Source: CAJCIT01 sp963771305 (GTDB taxonomy: Bacteria; Acidobacteriota; Terriglobia; Bryobacterales; Bryobacteraceae). From it: DNA of 64,000 nt. This document shows positions 42,722-51,772 of this stretch, in pieces. Made by a program: the position numbers and the translations under genes. Location: the NCBI GenBank assembly GCA_963771305.1, contig CAVYTS010000030.1, positions 1 through 64,000 on the forward strand, written 5' to 3'. Under the pieces are notes generated by a model that worked only from the letters and a program-made list of their open reading frames with translations, made no database searches and was not told the origin of the DNA. The first letter of the stretch is position 1; the number at the start of each line of letters is the position of its first letter.

Positions 42722-43762
42722 TTAGTCCGATTTGCCGGCTGCGGGCTTGCGAGGGTAAACAATAATCCGCACCTTGCCGTTCTCGCCCAACTGTTCCGTC
42801 TTGCCCATGCCGAGTGTCCGGATCCGCGTATCGTCGAGCTGAAAGTTTTGAACCAAATAGTTTCGAACAACCGTTGTGCGCGCTTCGGTGAGCGTGCGGT
42901 CGCGCTCGCTATCCCCTTTCAAGCCCGCCGACGAAGCGACAACCGCCAAGCCAAATTTGGTGCTCTGAAGATACTCTCCGACTTCATCGAATACCTTCTG
43001 GTTCTTGAGTTTCGCCGAATTCCCCTTGTCAAATACGGCCTTCGCGTCAAAGTCGAACGTTTTCATAGACGGGCCGGCGGGTAGCTGGGTGATCTCATGC
43101 TTCTTCAGTTCATCGGCGTCGACATACCCACGCTTATTGAAGAACCCTTTTAAGAAAAAGTTACTCTTGAGCGCCTCCATGTCGTCGTGCATCGCGGAAA
43201 CGCTCGCCGTCGCCTGGTCATACATCGTCCGGTCATTAATGAGAGCGCCGGCCGTCCCTTTGCCCTGATTGATCTTAGCGGCGATCGCGCCAATATTAGT
43301 AACGGCTTCCTGCGCGGAATCCAGCAGCTTATTTGCCCTCGCCGCAATTTCAGAAACCTCAAATGGGGGCACACTGTCAATGGTTTGGCCATTTTTCAAG
43401 CGTGGGTTGTCCGGGGTACCGAAGGAGATTTCAACGAACTTGTCGCCGAGCAACCCAGCGGAAGCTATGGTGGCAATGGAGTCATTGCGAAGTACATCCT
43501 CGGTAGATTTCGCGACATCCATCACCACGGTAACTTTGCCGGATGGATCGTGAGGCAATTCAATATGACGGACGGTCCCCTTTCGGATTCCGCCGACGCG
43601 GACGTCAGCTCCCTCATTTAGACCGCCGACGTTCTGGAATTGCGCTCGGACCACCAGGTTCGGTTGGAGCATCGACTGTCTGCTGCCAATCAAGAACACG
43701 CCGGCGCCGAGGATGGCCAGCCCAAGCAGAATAAAAAGACCGAGACGAATGGACTGCGTCAT
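42722..43762 (-). CDS. mlaD: MlaD/MCE protein with C-terminal OmpA-like domain
   Basis: A 346-residue protein. The N-terminal membrane anchor (LGLFILLGLAILGAGVFLIG) is followed by an MCE/MlaD domain at about 35-115 (VVRAQFQNVGGLNEGADVRV, GGIRKGTVRHIEL, IASAGLLGDKFVEIS). A helical region holds an LLDSAQEAVTNIG segment. At about 215-340 an OmpA-like fold follows (FDKGNSAKLKNQKVFDEVGE, TLTEARTTVVRNYLVQNF, RIRTLGMGKTEQL, KVRIIVYP). MlaD binds lipids between the membranes; an OmpA-like tail could tether it to peptidoglycan. The canonical Asp of the peptidoglycan site is not clearly kept, so binding is uncertain. It is the last gene of the mlaEFD-like operon, 9 bp after mlaF. Confidence 0.8.
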   Translation of the reverse strand: MTQSIRLGLFILLGLAILGAGVFLIGSRQSMLQPNLVVRAQFQNVGGLNEGADVRVGGIRKGTVRHIELPHDPSGKVTVVMDVAKSTEDVLRNDSIATIASAGLLGDKFVEISFGTPDNPRLKNGQTIDSVPPFEVSEIAARANKLLDSAQEAVTNIGAIAAKINQGKGTAGALINDRTMYDQATASVSAMHDDMEALKSNFFLKGFFNKRGYVDADELKKHEITQLPAGPSMKTFDFDAKAVFDKGNSAKLKNQKVFDEVGEYLQSTKFGLAVVASSAGLKGDSERDRTLTEARTTVVRNYLVQNFQLDDTRIRTLGMGKTEQLGENGKVRIIVYPRKPAAGKSD

Positions 43763-43771
43763 ATGGTCAGT

Positions 43772-44533
43772 TCACGCGGCGTCGGCCAGAAACTCAACGA
43801 CTAGCGGATTCTGGCTGCTTTGCAATTCGGCAAACGTGCCGTCGATCAGCACCTTACCTTTGTCCAAGAGCACGGCGCGGTCGGAAAAGCAGCGCACGCC
43901 GTGAATATCGTGAGTCGCGACTACAGAGGTAGTTCCTCGTTGTTTACTTAAGTCACGAATCAGCTGTCCAATCTCCGAGGCGGAAATAGGGTCGAGGCCG
44001 GCGGTTGGCTCATCAAAAAAGACAATCTCCGGATCGAGAGCTAAGGCGCGCGCCAAGCCAGCTCGTTTCTTCATACCGCCCGAAATTTCTGAAGGGAGCT
44101 TGTCGATGTCCCCCTCCAGACTGACAGCGGTCAACAGCTGCTTGACCTTCTCCATGCGCTCTTCGGGCGACATCTTCGTCTGGCGTTTCAATGGAAACTC
44201 GACATTTTCAGCCAGAGTGAGGGAGTCGTAGAGGGCCGATTGTTGAAACAGGAAGCCAAGCTTTCGCCGGATTTTATTGAGCTCGTCTATACGCAGCGCC
44301 GTAATTTCCTCTCCATTGATGCGGATAAGGCCGGAGTCTGGTCTATCGAGCCCAATCAGCAACCGCAGCAAAACGCTTTTTCCAGTGCCGCTTCGCCCCA
44401 TCAGAGAAACGGTTTGGCCACGAGAAATGGTTAGGTCGATTCCGTCCAGAACCTTCTGTTCGCCGAAGGACTTGGACAGATGACTTATCGCGATAGGAGG
44501 GGCATTGGCGGTGTTATCCATACGGCGGTTCAA
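43772..44533 (-). CDS. mlaF: Mla-type ABC transporter ATP-binding protein
   Basis: A 253-residue ATPase: Walker A LMGRSGTGKSVLLRLLIG, Q-loop LGFLFQQSALYDSLTL, signature ISGGMKKRAGLARAL (the Met-Lys-Lys variant typical of MlaF), Walker B IVFFDEPTAGLDP, and H-loop VVATHDIHGVRCF. It drives phospholipid movement between the inner and outer membranes together with MlaE and MlaD. It overlaps mlaE by 4 bp (44530-44533). Length and motifs are complete. Confidence 0.92.
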   Translation of the reverse strand: MNRRMDNTANAPPIAISHLSKSFGEQKVLDGIDLTISRGQTVSLMGRSGTGKSVLLRLLIGLDRPDSGLIRINGEEITALRIDELNKIRRKLGFLFQQSALYDSLTLAENVEFPLKRQTKMSPEERMEKVKQLLTAVSLEGDIDKLPSEISGGMKKRAGLARALALDPEIVFFDEPTAGLDPISASEIGQLIRDLSKQRGTTSVVATHDIHGVRCFSDRAVLLDKGKVLIDGTFAELQSSQNPLVVEFLADAA

Positions 44534-45384
44534 CCAAAAAAGACGATGATCAAGCGGACCAGAAACACGTCAGCCAGGATGAGAAAGAGCGACGAGAGCA
44601 CAACCGCGCTGGTTGCCGACCGGCCCACTCCCGCCGTGCCTCCGTGCGACTGCATGCCCTGGTATGACGAGACAGCGCCAATGATAAGCCCGAAGATGGA
44701 GGTCTTCAGGGTGGAGGGAAGAAAGTCGGAGAACAGTACGCCATTTAGTCCGACGTTGATGAAGAAACGAAGTGAAATGGGTTCGGCCAAAGTGCTTGCG
44801 AGCCATCCCATGAGAACGCCGGCAGCATCGGCCGCCAATGTCAACAAGGGCAAGGCAGCGATGCAGGCCAGAATGCGAGTCGAGGCCAGGAACTTGTAAG
44901 GGTCGACGCCGGAGACGATCATTGCGTCGATTTGTTCGGTCACCTTCATGGAGCCCAGTTCCGCGCCGATGCCGGCACCGACACGCCCGCTGGCGATTAA
45001 GCCAGTCACTACGGGGCCCATCTCTTTCATCAGCGAGTAGATGATGACTGACGGAAGCAGCGACTTCGCGCCAAAGCGAGCGAGGCTATCGCGCGTCTGA
45101 AGAGCCAGGACTACGCCAATCGCCGAGCCGGCCAGAGCGACCAATGGCAAGGATTGCGATCCGATGCTGTCGAGTTGCCGAAGGAATTCCCGCCCTTCAA
45201 ATGGAGCGGTGAAGGTGGCTTTCAGAACCCGCTTACAGAAAATGCCAAAGTCCCCAAACCATTCGACAATTGAAAGGAGAGACGAACGAACGGCAACCAA
45301 CCCTGGACTGCGGCGCCCCGCTTCCCTCGGAAGCACGGAGATGGTCGCCGCCAGAGTCAGGAAAATGGAAAAGGCGAAGCGCAT
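44530..45384 (-). CDS. mlaE: MlaE-type permease
   Basis: About 284 residues from the preferred ATG 45384. The frame is open to 45477, but that would overlap the upstream gene and add non-conserved sequence. The MlaE core is seen in FTAPFEGREFLRQLDSIGSQ, SLPLVALAGSAIGVVLALQT, IYSLMKEMGPVVTGLIASGR, VGAGIGAELGSMKVTEQIDA and IFGLIIGAVSSYQGMQSHGG. Five to six hydrophobic spans are expected. It forms the inner-membrane part of the Mla lipid transporter. It overlaps mlaF by 4 bp. Confidence 0.9.
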   Translation of the reverse strand: MRFAFSIFLTLAATISVLPREAGRRSPGLVAVRSSLLSIVEWFGDFGIFCKRVLKATFTAPFEGREFLRQLDSIGSQSLPLVALAGSAIGVVLALQTRDSLARFGAKSLLPSVIIYSLMKEMGPVVTGLIASGRVGAGIGAELGSMKVTEQIDAMIVSGVDPYKFLASTRILACIAALPLLTLAADAAGVLMGWLASTLAEPISLRFFINVGLNGVLFSDFLPSTLKTSIFGLIIGAVSSYQGMQSHGGTAGVGRSATSAVVLSSLFLILADVFLVRLIIVFFG

Positions 45385-45416
45385 GTGTTTGTCCGCTCGC
45401 CGAAGGCAGTCTACGG

Positions 45417-45998
45417 TTAGCCCAGATACTCCACGTGGCAATAAGTACCGAGCCGGACGTTGTACGCGAGGTACCAACCTGGATGGTCGGGATCATCATA
45501 GATTACGATCTGGTCGCTATCCCAAACCCAATCATTGACGAATCCATAATCGTAGGGCGCCACGGCAAAGAAAAAGCCGCCGAAACCAAATCGTTGCGGG
45601 CCACCGCCCGCCAGCCGCCACACATGGGTTGGCCCAATGCCACCACCGAAGTGGCCGTGCTCCCACGGATGATCGAGGTGGTAATGGAGGTCGTTCCGTC
45701 CCGTGTCGTGGCCAACCCAGGTGTCGTCATCGTGGACGTGGGGTGCATTTGGATGACCTTGCACATCGCTGTAATTGCGCGTCTGAGGCGCTTGTTTGTC
45801 CTGCACTGGCGCGCCATGAGTTTGAGGCTGCTCTCGAACCGCCTGGTGTTGCGGGGCCGGCGCCGGCCCATGCGCGGGAATATGGCCTCCCCCTGCCGGA
45901 TGACTCGGTTCCGGATGTTGTTGTGCTCTGAGAGAACCTGCGGACATCAAAAACAGCGCAGCCATTCCGAGCATTGCGATGCCAGTGATCTTTTTCAT
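45417..45998 (-). CDS. Exported His-rich hypothetical protein
   Basis: A 193-residue protein with a signal peptide (MKKITGIAMLGMAALFLMSA, cleavage near LRA-Q). A Pro/His/Gln-rich low-complexity region follows at about 27-75 (HPEPSHPAGGGHIPAHGP), then a His/Asp-rich stretch at about 80-118 (HPNAPHVHDDDTWVGHD, HYHLDHPWEHGHFGGG). The compact aromatic C-terminus ends GTYCHVEYLG. The His density suggests metal binding; no family is recognised. It is 32 bp upstream of mlaE on the same strand and may share its transcript. Confidence 0.6.
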   Translation of the reverse strand: MKKITGIAMLGMAALFLMSAGSLRAQQHPEPSHPAGGGHIPAHGPAPAPQHQAVREQPQTHGAPVQDKQAPQTRNYSDVQGHPNAPHVHDDDTWVGHDTGRNDLHYHLDHPWEHGHFGGGIGPTHVWRLAGGGPQRFGFGGFFFAVAPYDYGFVNDWVWDSDQIVIYDDPDHPGWYLAYNVRLGTYCHVEYLG

Positions 45999-46355
45999 TC
46001 GGGCCTCCAGGGCAATCAGAGCAACTGTGAAACCAATGGCGGCGAACCTGGGACTCGTAATTCAATCAGCGTGCGGAACAGCGCGACTTAGCCTCTGCGG
46101 AAGCGACGGTGCGCATCCGATGTTGCGAGGGAGCCGCAGTACCACCGAGCGAGTCCAGGCGTGTTTCCCAGAAAAGTCTGCAGATTTTGCATGCGCATGT
46201 AAGAACTGTCCTCGTATAACTACGACATGAACGAATCTGGTTCGGAGTGGGGGGTCTGCAAGTGGCCTGAATTCAGAATCGCGAGAAGGGTGATTTACTT
46301 GCAACCCAAAAACGACGCCCGTTGTGGGCGGAACACAATTTCTTGGACGCAGCTT
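45999..46355. other. Divergent intergenic region
   Basis: It lies between the His-rich protein (minus) and the NtrC-type regulator (plus). It should hold both promoters, but I see no strong -35/-10 or -24/-12 pair. The regulator frame is open back to 46227, with non-conserved residues. Confidence 0.4.
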
Positions 46356-47753
46356 ATGAACACGACTAGACCAAGTTCGCGCATCTTAATTGTGGAAGAC
46401 GATGAAGACCAATTGACGACTCTTGGGCAGATGGTCGCGTCGTTCGGCTACACTGCCGTTTTGGCATCGAATGGAGAGAAGGCTTGGGAGTGCCTTTCGT
46501 CGTCGAAGATCGATGCACTAGTGACTGACCTCGTCATGCCGGGCCTAGATGGCCTGTCTCTCTTGCGGAGAATGAAAGACCGAGGAGATTCTATCCCCGC
46601 GATCGTTTTGACCGCGTTTGGAAGCATCGACAAAGCGATGTCGGTGGTTCTAGATTTGAAGGCGTTTTGGTTCCTGGAGAAACCTGTCCAGCCCAAGGTA
46701 TTAAGGGCGCTGTTAGAGAGGGCACTGCTTCAACGAAGCCTGATCGCCGAGACGGATCTGTTGAGCCGCCAACTGAGTCATCGCGGCCTGCTAGGGGACA
46801 TGGTGGGGTCATCGGGCTCCATGGCGCAGATTTACTATACGATCCGCCAAGTCGCTCCGACAAGCGCATCGGTTCTGGTCACGGGCGAGAGTGGGACAGG
46901 CAAGGAGTTGGTTGCGCGTGCGATACATCGCTTGAGCAGGCGGCCGGGTGGCCCGTTTGTCGCGGTCAATTGCGCTGCGTTGCCGGCTACCCTCATGGAG
47001 AGCGAACTCTTTGGCTATGAGAAGGGTGCGTTCACGGGTGCGGTGGAGCGACGCGCTGGATGCTTTGAGCAAGCTGACGGCGGCACATTGCTGCTAGACG
47101 AGATTGGAGAGATGGCCGCCGGAACCCAAGCGAAACTGCTGCGAGTTCTGGAGGACTCAAGAGTGCGGCGACTGGGTGCAAAAGTGGATTGTAGGGTGGA
47201 CGTGCGCGTGATTGCGGCCACGAACTGCGACCTGGAATCCGCGATCAAGAACCAGCAATTTCGTGAAGACCTGCTTTATCGCCTCAAGGTATTCACGATC
47301 GCACTTCCACCGCTGAGGTCACGGCTGCAGGATCTTCCGGAACTGATTGAGGCGATACTGGCGGCGCTCAACGAAAAGCATGGCTGCCGTGTCACCGACG
47401 TCAATACCGAGGTGCTTCGGCGCTTCGAGCGCTATAACTGGCCTGGCAATGTGCGCGAGTTGCGCAACGTCCTGGAACGGGCCTCCATTATCGCGGGCGA
47501 AGGCACGATCGACATGCGACACCTTCCGGACGCCTTCCGAGACGTTCCGGCCGCGTCGCTGACGTCCCAATCCTTTGGTGAAGAGATACAGCTTCGTCCG
47601 GGATCGAAACTGAGTGATCTGGAGGAAGCTTATATCCGAATGACCTTGAAGCTCAATGCGAACAATAAGCGGAAGACGGCTGAGCTACTGGGCATCAGCG
47701 AGCGTACCCTATACAGCCGATTGGCTGATTATGAAAGTCGCCAACCCTCCTAG
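46356..47753 (+). CDS. NtrC-family sigma-54-dependent response regulator
   Basis: About 465 residues from ATG 46356 (the frame extends upstream to 46227 but that part is not conserved). The receiver has acceptor Asp58 in LVTDLVMPG. The AAA+ domain has Walker A TGESGTGKELVARAIH, the sigma-54 contact loop GAFTGA intact, Walker B GGTLLLDEIGEM and an R-finger region FREDLLYRLKVF. The C-terminal Fis-type HTH (MTLKLNANNKRKTAELLGIS, ERTLYSRLADY) completes it. It activates sigma-54 promoters when phosphorylated. The convergent short histidine kinase 30 bp away is a candidate partner, but orientation does not prove it. Confidence 0.92.
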   Translation: MNTTRPSSRILIVEDDEDQLTTLGQMVASFGYTAVLASNGEKAWECLSSSKIDALVTDLVMPGLDGLSLLRRMKDRGDSIPAIVLTAFGSIDKAMSVVLDLKAFWFLEKPVQPKVLRALLERALLQRSLIAETDLLSRQLSHRGLLGDMVGSSGSMAQIYYTIRQVAPTSASVLVTGESGTGKELVARAIHRLSRRPGGPFVAVNCAALPATLMESELFGYEKGAFTGAVERRAGCFEQADGGTLLLDEIGEMAAGTQAKLLRVLEDSRVRRLGAKVDCRVDVRVIAATNCDLESAIKNQQFREDLLYRLKVFTIALPPLRSRLQDLPELIEAILAALNEKHGCRVTDVNTEVLRRFERYNWPGNVRELRNVLERASIIAGEGTIDMRHLPDAFRDVPAASLTSQSFGEEIQLRPGSKLSDLEEAYIRMTLKLNANNKRKTAELLGISERTLYSRLADYESRQPS

Positions 47754-47783
47754 GGAAAATCCGTTCATGGCGGCTCGGCGAGA

Positions 47784-48500
47784 TCACTTAGGCAGCGAGA
47801 AAAAAACGGTCGAGCCAACGTCGACTGCCGATTCAACCCAAATGCGACCGCCATGGTGCGACACGATTCTTCGGGCAGTCGTAAGGCCCATGCCCAGCCC
47901 TTTATACCCTTTGCTGGACAAGCGGCTGAACGGATCGAAAATGCACTCCAAATCGGCGGGGGCCATACCCATTCCGTTATCACGCACGGAGAACAGCCAT
48001 ACGCCGTTTTGTTCTTCGGCCGAAATGTGGACGGCCGGAGCGTCTTCCCGGCGGTAAAGAATGGCGTTTCTTGACAGCTGTTCGAGGAGCCTCGAAAAGC
48101 GTGTTGGCTGGCATGTGAGTTTCGGCAATGCGCTATTGGTGAAAGATGCCCCGGTTTGTTCAATCAAGCGATGGAGTTTCTGCAGGACGGAGCGCAAGAT
48201 CGTTTCCGTGTTGACTTCTTCGAGCGGCTCGTCCTCACTGCCCAAGTCGTCGGCATACTGGGCAATAGATGCAGTAATGTCGTCCAGCCGTGTGGCGCCG
48301 CGCAAGATACGGTCGGCGCACGATGCCACCGAAGGCACGCCGCGTTCTGTTCCGTCGGCCTCCTCCGACTCCGGTGCAAGCAGAAGTTCCGCCGCGGTTC
48401 GAATGGCCCGCGCGGGCTCCTTTAGGTGATGGACGATCATGTATGCCAAGTCTTGGAACTCTTTCTTGATCTCGGGCACAACGGCCGAGGCGTCAGTCAT
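47784..48500 (-). CDS. Short soluble sensor histidine kinase
   Basis: A 238-residue kinase without input or membrane domain. A HisKA-like helix has His24 in MIVHHLKEPARAI, N-box LEQLSRNAILYRRED, G1 RDNGMGMAP, and G2 GYKGLGMGLTTARRIV. The HATPase runs to the C-terminus. The ATG at 48500 is preceded by AGGAGA. The sensing input must come from a partner protein, because no PAS or GAF domain is present. It is convergent with the NtrC-type regulator and divergent from the PAS kinase at 48614. Confidence 0.85.
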   Translation of the reverse strand: MTDASAVVPEIKKEFQDLAYMIVHHLKEPARAIRTAAELLLAPESEEADGTERGVPSVASCADRILRGATRLDDITASIAQYADDLGSEDEPLEEVNTETILRSVLQKLHRLIEQTGASFTNSALPKLTCQPTRFSRLLEQLSRNAILYRREDAPAVHISAEEQNGVWLFSVRDNGMGMAPADLECIFDPFSRLSSKGYKGLGMGLTTARRIVSHHGGRIWVESAVDVGSTVFFSLPK

Positions 48501-48613
48501 ATCGTCTCCTGTTCATTTTCGATTTTTTTCGGCGCCGCACTCCAATTATCCGGATAAAGGCCACAATTGGTGGACGAGTTTACGAAGTCTGCGAATGCGG
48601 GCGAGGAGGCGCT

Positions 48614-50110
48614 GTGGCGGTGCATTCCGACGTTGAGATTGACTGGCGCCGGGCGTTGAACCAGGCTGGATTCGGTATCGTCATAGTTCGCGGCGAAGAT
48701 CGGAAGCTGATTGATGTCAACGATAGGTTTGCCTCAATGCACGGCTACGAATCGGCTGAGATGGTGGGCAGGAGCCTCCACGAGTTTAGCGCCCCGTCGA
48801 CCTGGAAGCCCCTGGGGTTCGCCCTTAGAGCAGGCCTAAGTCCGCAACTCTACGAGTCTATCCACCTTCGCAAAGATGGCACGACATTTGCGTGCATAAC
48901 CGACATGAGCCTGCACCAAAGCGGGAAAGCTCCGGATTCCCGCTTAAGCGAGCACGAGGGGCGGGCCACCTACTTTACCGACATTATCGGTCTCAATCAA
49001 ATCGAAACCTCGGTGCGGGATAGTGAGGAGCGGTTTCGTTCCCTTGCGGCCGCACTACCGCAATTGATCTGGTCTTCTTCGGCCGATGGTGCTTTCGAAT
49101 ACGTCAATCCTCTGTGGCGGACTTATGCGGGGTGGACAGCGGATCAGGAGCTACCCAGCGATCCGTGGCCTAGCTTGTTGCATCCAGAGGACCAGAGCTT
49201 GTACGAGGATCGCTGGAAAAAGGTTCTGACAACCGGCGACATTTTCGAGATACAGTGCCGGTTGAAACACATGCCGGATGGCTCCTACCGGTGGTTTCTG
49301 TGCCGTGCCGTGCCGCTTCGCAACAGCAATCGAGAGATTGTACGTTGGTTTGGGTCTTGTACCGACATTCAAGAGCAGATGAACAGCGCAACCAAGCTCC
49401 AGGCAGCGATTGATGCGTTAAGCCATTCGAATGCCGACCTGGAGCAGTTCGCTTACGCCGCCAGTCACGATCTGCAAGAGCCCTTACGCATGGTGGCAAT
49501 CTATACACAGCTGTTGAAAGAAGAGTATTCCGAAAAGCTGGATGGGACGGCCTTGGAATACATCAACTTTGCAGTGAGCGGAGCTCAGCGGATGGAGGAA
49601 TTGCTGAAGAGTTTGCTTTCATATGCCACGGTTGGGAATGCGTCGGAGGACTCCGCGGAATGCTCTGACGCTAACGAAGCACTGAAAGCGGCGGAACTGA
49701 ATTGTCAAGCAATGATCGAAGACACGCGGGCCGCTATTTCGTCCGAGCAGTTACCTCAAGTCTGGATTCCCCGGGTTCATTTGATTCGCCTGTTTCAGAA
49801 CCTTATCAGCAATGCTTTGAAATACCGGCGGGACCTGGAACCCAGTATACATATTGGCGTACGATCCGACGGCACTAAGTGGACTTTTTCCGTTCGCGAC
49901 AACGGCATCGGGATCGCGCCGGAATACTTGAGCCAAATATTCGGAGTATTCAAGCGACTACATGGGCCGAAGTACGAAGGAACCGGGATTGGCTTGGCGA
50001 TGTGCCAGAGGATTGTAGAACGGGCTGGCGGCCAAATCTGGGCGGAGTCCGAAGTGGATAAAGGTTCGACCTTCTTCTTTACTATTCCCCGGATGGATAG
50101 GGTCAAATGA
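48614..50110 (+). CDS. Two-PAS-domain sensor histidine kinase
   Basis: A 498-residue soluble kinase. It starts at GTG 48614 after a strong GAGGAGG. PAS-1 runs at about 15-125 (GFGIVIVRGEDRKLIDVNDR) and PAS-2 at about 140-255 (LPQLIWSSSADGAFEYVNPL, WRWFLC-like YRWFLCRAVPLR). HisKA has His285 in YAASHDLQEPLRMV. The HATPase holds NLISNALKYR, DNGIGIAPEY and GTGIGLAMCQRIVE. The Q-E-P variant and architecture resemble phytochrome-type kinases without the chromophore domains. Its stop overlaps the following receiver gene by 4 bp (ATGA), so that receiver is the likely phosphate acceptor. Confidence 0.9.
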   Translation: MAVHSDVEIDWRRALNQAGFGIVIVRGEDRKLIDVNDRFASMHGYESAEMVGRSLHEFSAPSTWKPLGFALRAGLSPQLYESIHLRKDGTTFACITDMSLHQSGKAPDSRLSEHEGRATYFTDIIGLNQIETSVRDSEERFRSLAAALPQLIWSSSADGAFEYVNPLWRTYAGWTADQELPSDPWPSLLHPEDQSLYEDRWKKVLTTGDIFEIQCRLKHMPDGSYRWFLCRAVPLRNSNREIVRWFGSCTDIQEQMNSATKLQAAIDALSHSNADLEQFAYAASHDLQEPLRMVAIYTQLLKEEYSEKLDGTALEYINFAVSGAQRMEELLKSLLSYATVGNASEDSAECSDANEALKAAELNCQAMIEDTRAAISSEQLPQVWIPRVHLIRLFQNLISNALKYRRDLEPSIHIGVRSDGTKWTFSVRDNGIGIAPEYLSQIFGVFKRLHGPKYEGTGIGLAMCQRIVERAGGQIWAESEVDKGSTFFFTIPRMDRVK

Positions 50111-50529
50111 ACAGCCAACAACGAGTAAAGATTCTTCTCGCTGAAGATAACTCGGGGGATGTGTTCCTGGTGCGGCGAGCTCTCCAAAAATACCAGATCG
50201 ATCACGACCTGACGGTGGTTGAGGATGGTGAGGCAGCAATGCGGTACCTGGACGCCACCGGCGGGTCCGGTGACTCGAATGAGTGCCCCGACTTGATTCT
50301 GCTTGATCTGAACCTACCACGATGCTCCGGAAGCCAAATCCTGGAGCGATTGAAGAGCAATCCCGCCTGTCGAAGTGCCCCCGTGATCGTGCTTACGTCA
50401 TCGGACTCGCCGCACGACCGCGCCAGTGCAATTGGGCTCGGCGCCGTGCGGTATTTTTGCAAGCCGACGGATTTGGCGGGCTTCATGGCGCTGGGACAGG
50501 TCGTAAGGGACGTCATTTCGAGCCGCTAG
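50107..50529 (+). CDS. Single-domain response regulator (Rcp1-like)
   Basis: A 140-residue stand-alone receiver of the Rcp1 group: acidic pair in LLAEDNSGDVFLVRRAL, acceptor Asp67 in LILLDLNLPRCSG, Thr/Ser in VIVLTSSDSPHD, Lys in YFCKPTDLAGF. There is no output domain, so it may pass phosphate on or bind a partner. It overlaps the PAS kinase gene by 4 bp. Confidence 0.92.
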   Translation: MNSQQRVKILLAEDNSGDVFLVRRALQKYQIDHDLTVVEDGEAAMRYLDATGGSGDSNECPDLILLDLNLPRCSGSQILERLKSNPACRSAPVIVLTSSDSPHDRASAIGLGAVRYFCKPTDLAGFMALGQVVRDVISSR

Positions 50530-50576
50530 GTGCGGGCCCGAACTGCGCTTCTGCCATGCAGCGCTGAAACTAAGCC

Positions 50577-50609
50577 AAAAAAAGCGGCCTGTCAAATTGA
50601 CAAGCCGCA
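50577..50609 (-). terminator. Rho-independent terminator of the YciE-like gene
   Basis: On the minus strand GCGGCTTGTCAA and TTGACAGGCCGC form a 12-bp stem with one mismatch, followed by a run of eight T. It lies 48 bp after the stop of the gene ending at 50657. It could also slow transcription of the opposite-strand receiver gene. Confidence 0.75.
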
Positions 50610-50656
50610 AGAGTGTTCAGGCCTTCTTCCGTTCTACGCGCAGTTCTTCGTAATGC

Positions 50657-51151
50657 CTAAGCGGCCTCGCCTTTACTCAACTCCTTCAGCATTGGTTTCG
50701 AGAGTTGAGACAAGAGCTTAGCGGCGTTCTCCTCTTCCTGTAAAGAGTCATTAAGGAGTTTTTCGGCTTGGGTAAGGCCCAACTGCTGGGCCATGGCGAT
50801 CGCGCTACGATAGGACGCGATTTCATAATGTTCCACTCGCTCGCCGGCGCCGATCAATCCCAAATCGCCGGTATGTTTCTTGATCTGCTCGTCCCCTTCC
50901 GCGACGATTCCCTGCATTCCCTTGCAGAGTTCAGCTTTTGCCTTCTCGCCGGTCAGTTCGAACACCTGCTTCACGCGCTGAAGTTGGGTCTCCGTTTCGC
51001 CGAGATGGTTTTGAAACGCTTGCTTTAACTCCTCCGACTTAGCAGCCTTCACCATTTTGGGAAGCGCTTTGATCAATTGCGATTCAGAGCTATAGAGATC
51101 TTTGAGTTCGTCGACGAATAGTTCTTTTAATGTTGTTTGTTTGGCTGGCAT
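50657..51151 (-). CDS. YciE-like ferritin-fold protein (DUF892)
   Basis: A 164-residue all-helical protein of the DUF892/YciE family: TLKELFVDELKDLYSSESQL at the N-terminus, with metal-site-type acidic/His residues in HLGETETQLQRVKQVFE and AGERVEHYEIASYRSAIA. The fold is a four-helix bundle related to rubrerythrin. The role is a general stress response of unknown biochemistry. It is the last gene of a minus-strand stress cluster with the YflT-like and BON genes and ends in a good terminator. Confidence 0.88.
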   Translation of the reverse strand: MPAKQTTLKELFVDELKDLYSSESQLIKALPKMVKAAKSEELKQAFQNHLGETETQLQRVKQVFELTGEKAKAELCKGMQGIVAEGDEQIKKHTGDLGLIGAGERVEHYEIASYRSAIAMAQQLGLTQAEKLLNDSLQEEENAAKLLSQLSKPMLKELSKGEAA

Positions 51152-51181
51152 TCAAATATCTCCTAGGGGACGTCTTGGTAG

Positions 51182-51748
51182 CTACGATCGAGTCATACCG
51201 GTGGGAACCGGTTTTTCCGAGTTCGCGTAATCGCCCTTCGACTCACCGGTGGACGAAATGTTACTTGCACCCGTTCGCTCGAAAATCTCCTTTGCGAGCT
51301 TGGTCCATTTCGAGTCGTCAGCGTGAACAGAGACGAGGATTCCTCCGTCCTTGACCAGCCCTTCATAGCGCTTCGCCTCGTATTCAGGGATGCCCATCCC
51401 GACTAAAGCGCCTGTCAATCCACCCAAGGCGCCGCCAACTCCGACGCCGCTTAGCGCGGCCATAATCGGACCAGCCGCAATGAAGGGTCCAAGTCCAGGA
51501 ATGGCAAGGGCGCCCACACCGAGCAGCCAGCCTAGCGCGCCACCGATGACCGCACCTGAAGCGACTCCCGCAGCGGTCCCCTCAGGAGCCTTGGTGCCCT
51601 TCTTGAATGCGAGGTCCTTTGTCCCCACATTCTCCGGGAGCAACACCGAAATATCGGCGTTGCGGAACCCGGCTGCCTTCATATCCGTTATGGCGCGTTC
51701 CGCGCCAGTCGTATTCGCATAAATGCCAAAAACTGCAGTGTTAGCCAT
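51182..51748 (-). CDS. YflT/DUF3341-like stress protein with glycine-rich membrane hairpin
   Basis: A 188-residue protein. The N-terminal alpha/beta domain (VFGIYANTTGAERAITDMKA, FRNADISVLL) is like general stress protein 17M. A central Gly/Ala-rich hydrophobic hairpin at about 65-120 (GAVIGGALGWLLGVGALAIP, VGVGGALGGLTGALVGMGIP) is followed by a C-terminal VKDGGILVSVHADD. The Gly-zipper region is expected to insert in or contact the membrane. It lies 30 bp upstream of the YciE-like gene on the same strand. The function is unknown. Confidence 0.75.
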   Translation of the reverse strand: MANTAVFGIYANTTGAERAITDMKAAGFRNADISVLLPENVGTKDLAFKKGTKAPEGTAAGVASGAVIGGALGWLLGVGALAIPGLGPFIAAGPIMAALSGVGVGGALGGLTGALVGMGIPEYEAKRYEGLVKDGGILVSVHADDSKWTKLAKEIFERTGASNISSTGESKGDYANSEKPVPTGMTRS

Positions 51749-51772
51749 CTGTTGTTCTCCTTTGATTGAAAA

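Noticed and set aside
48875..48892. A -24/-12-like sigma-54 sequence (TGGCACGACATTTGC)
   Set aside because: It matches the consensus but lies inside the PAS kinase coding region, with no gene start downstream at a proper distance.
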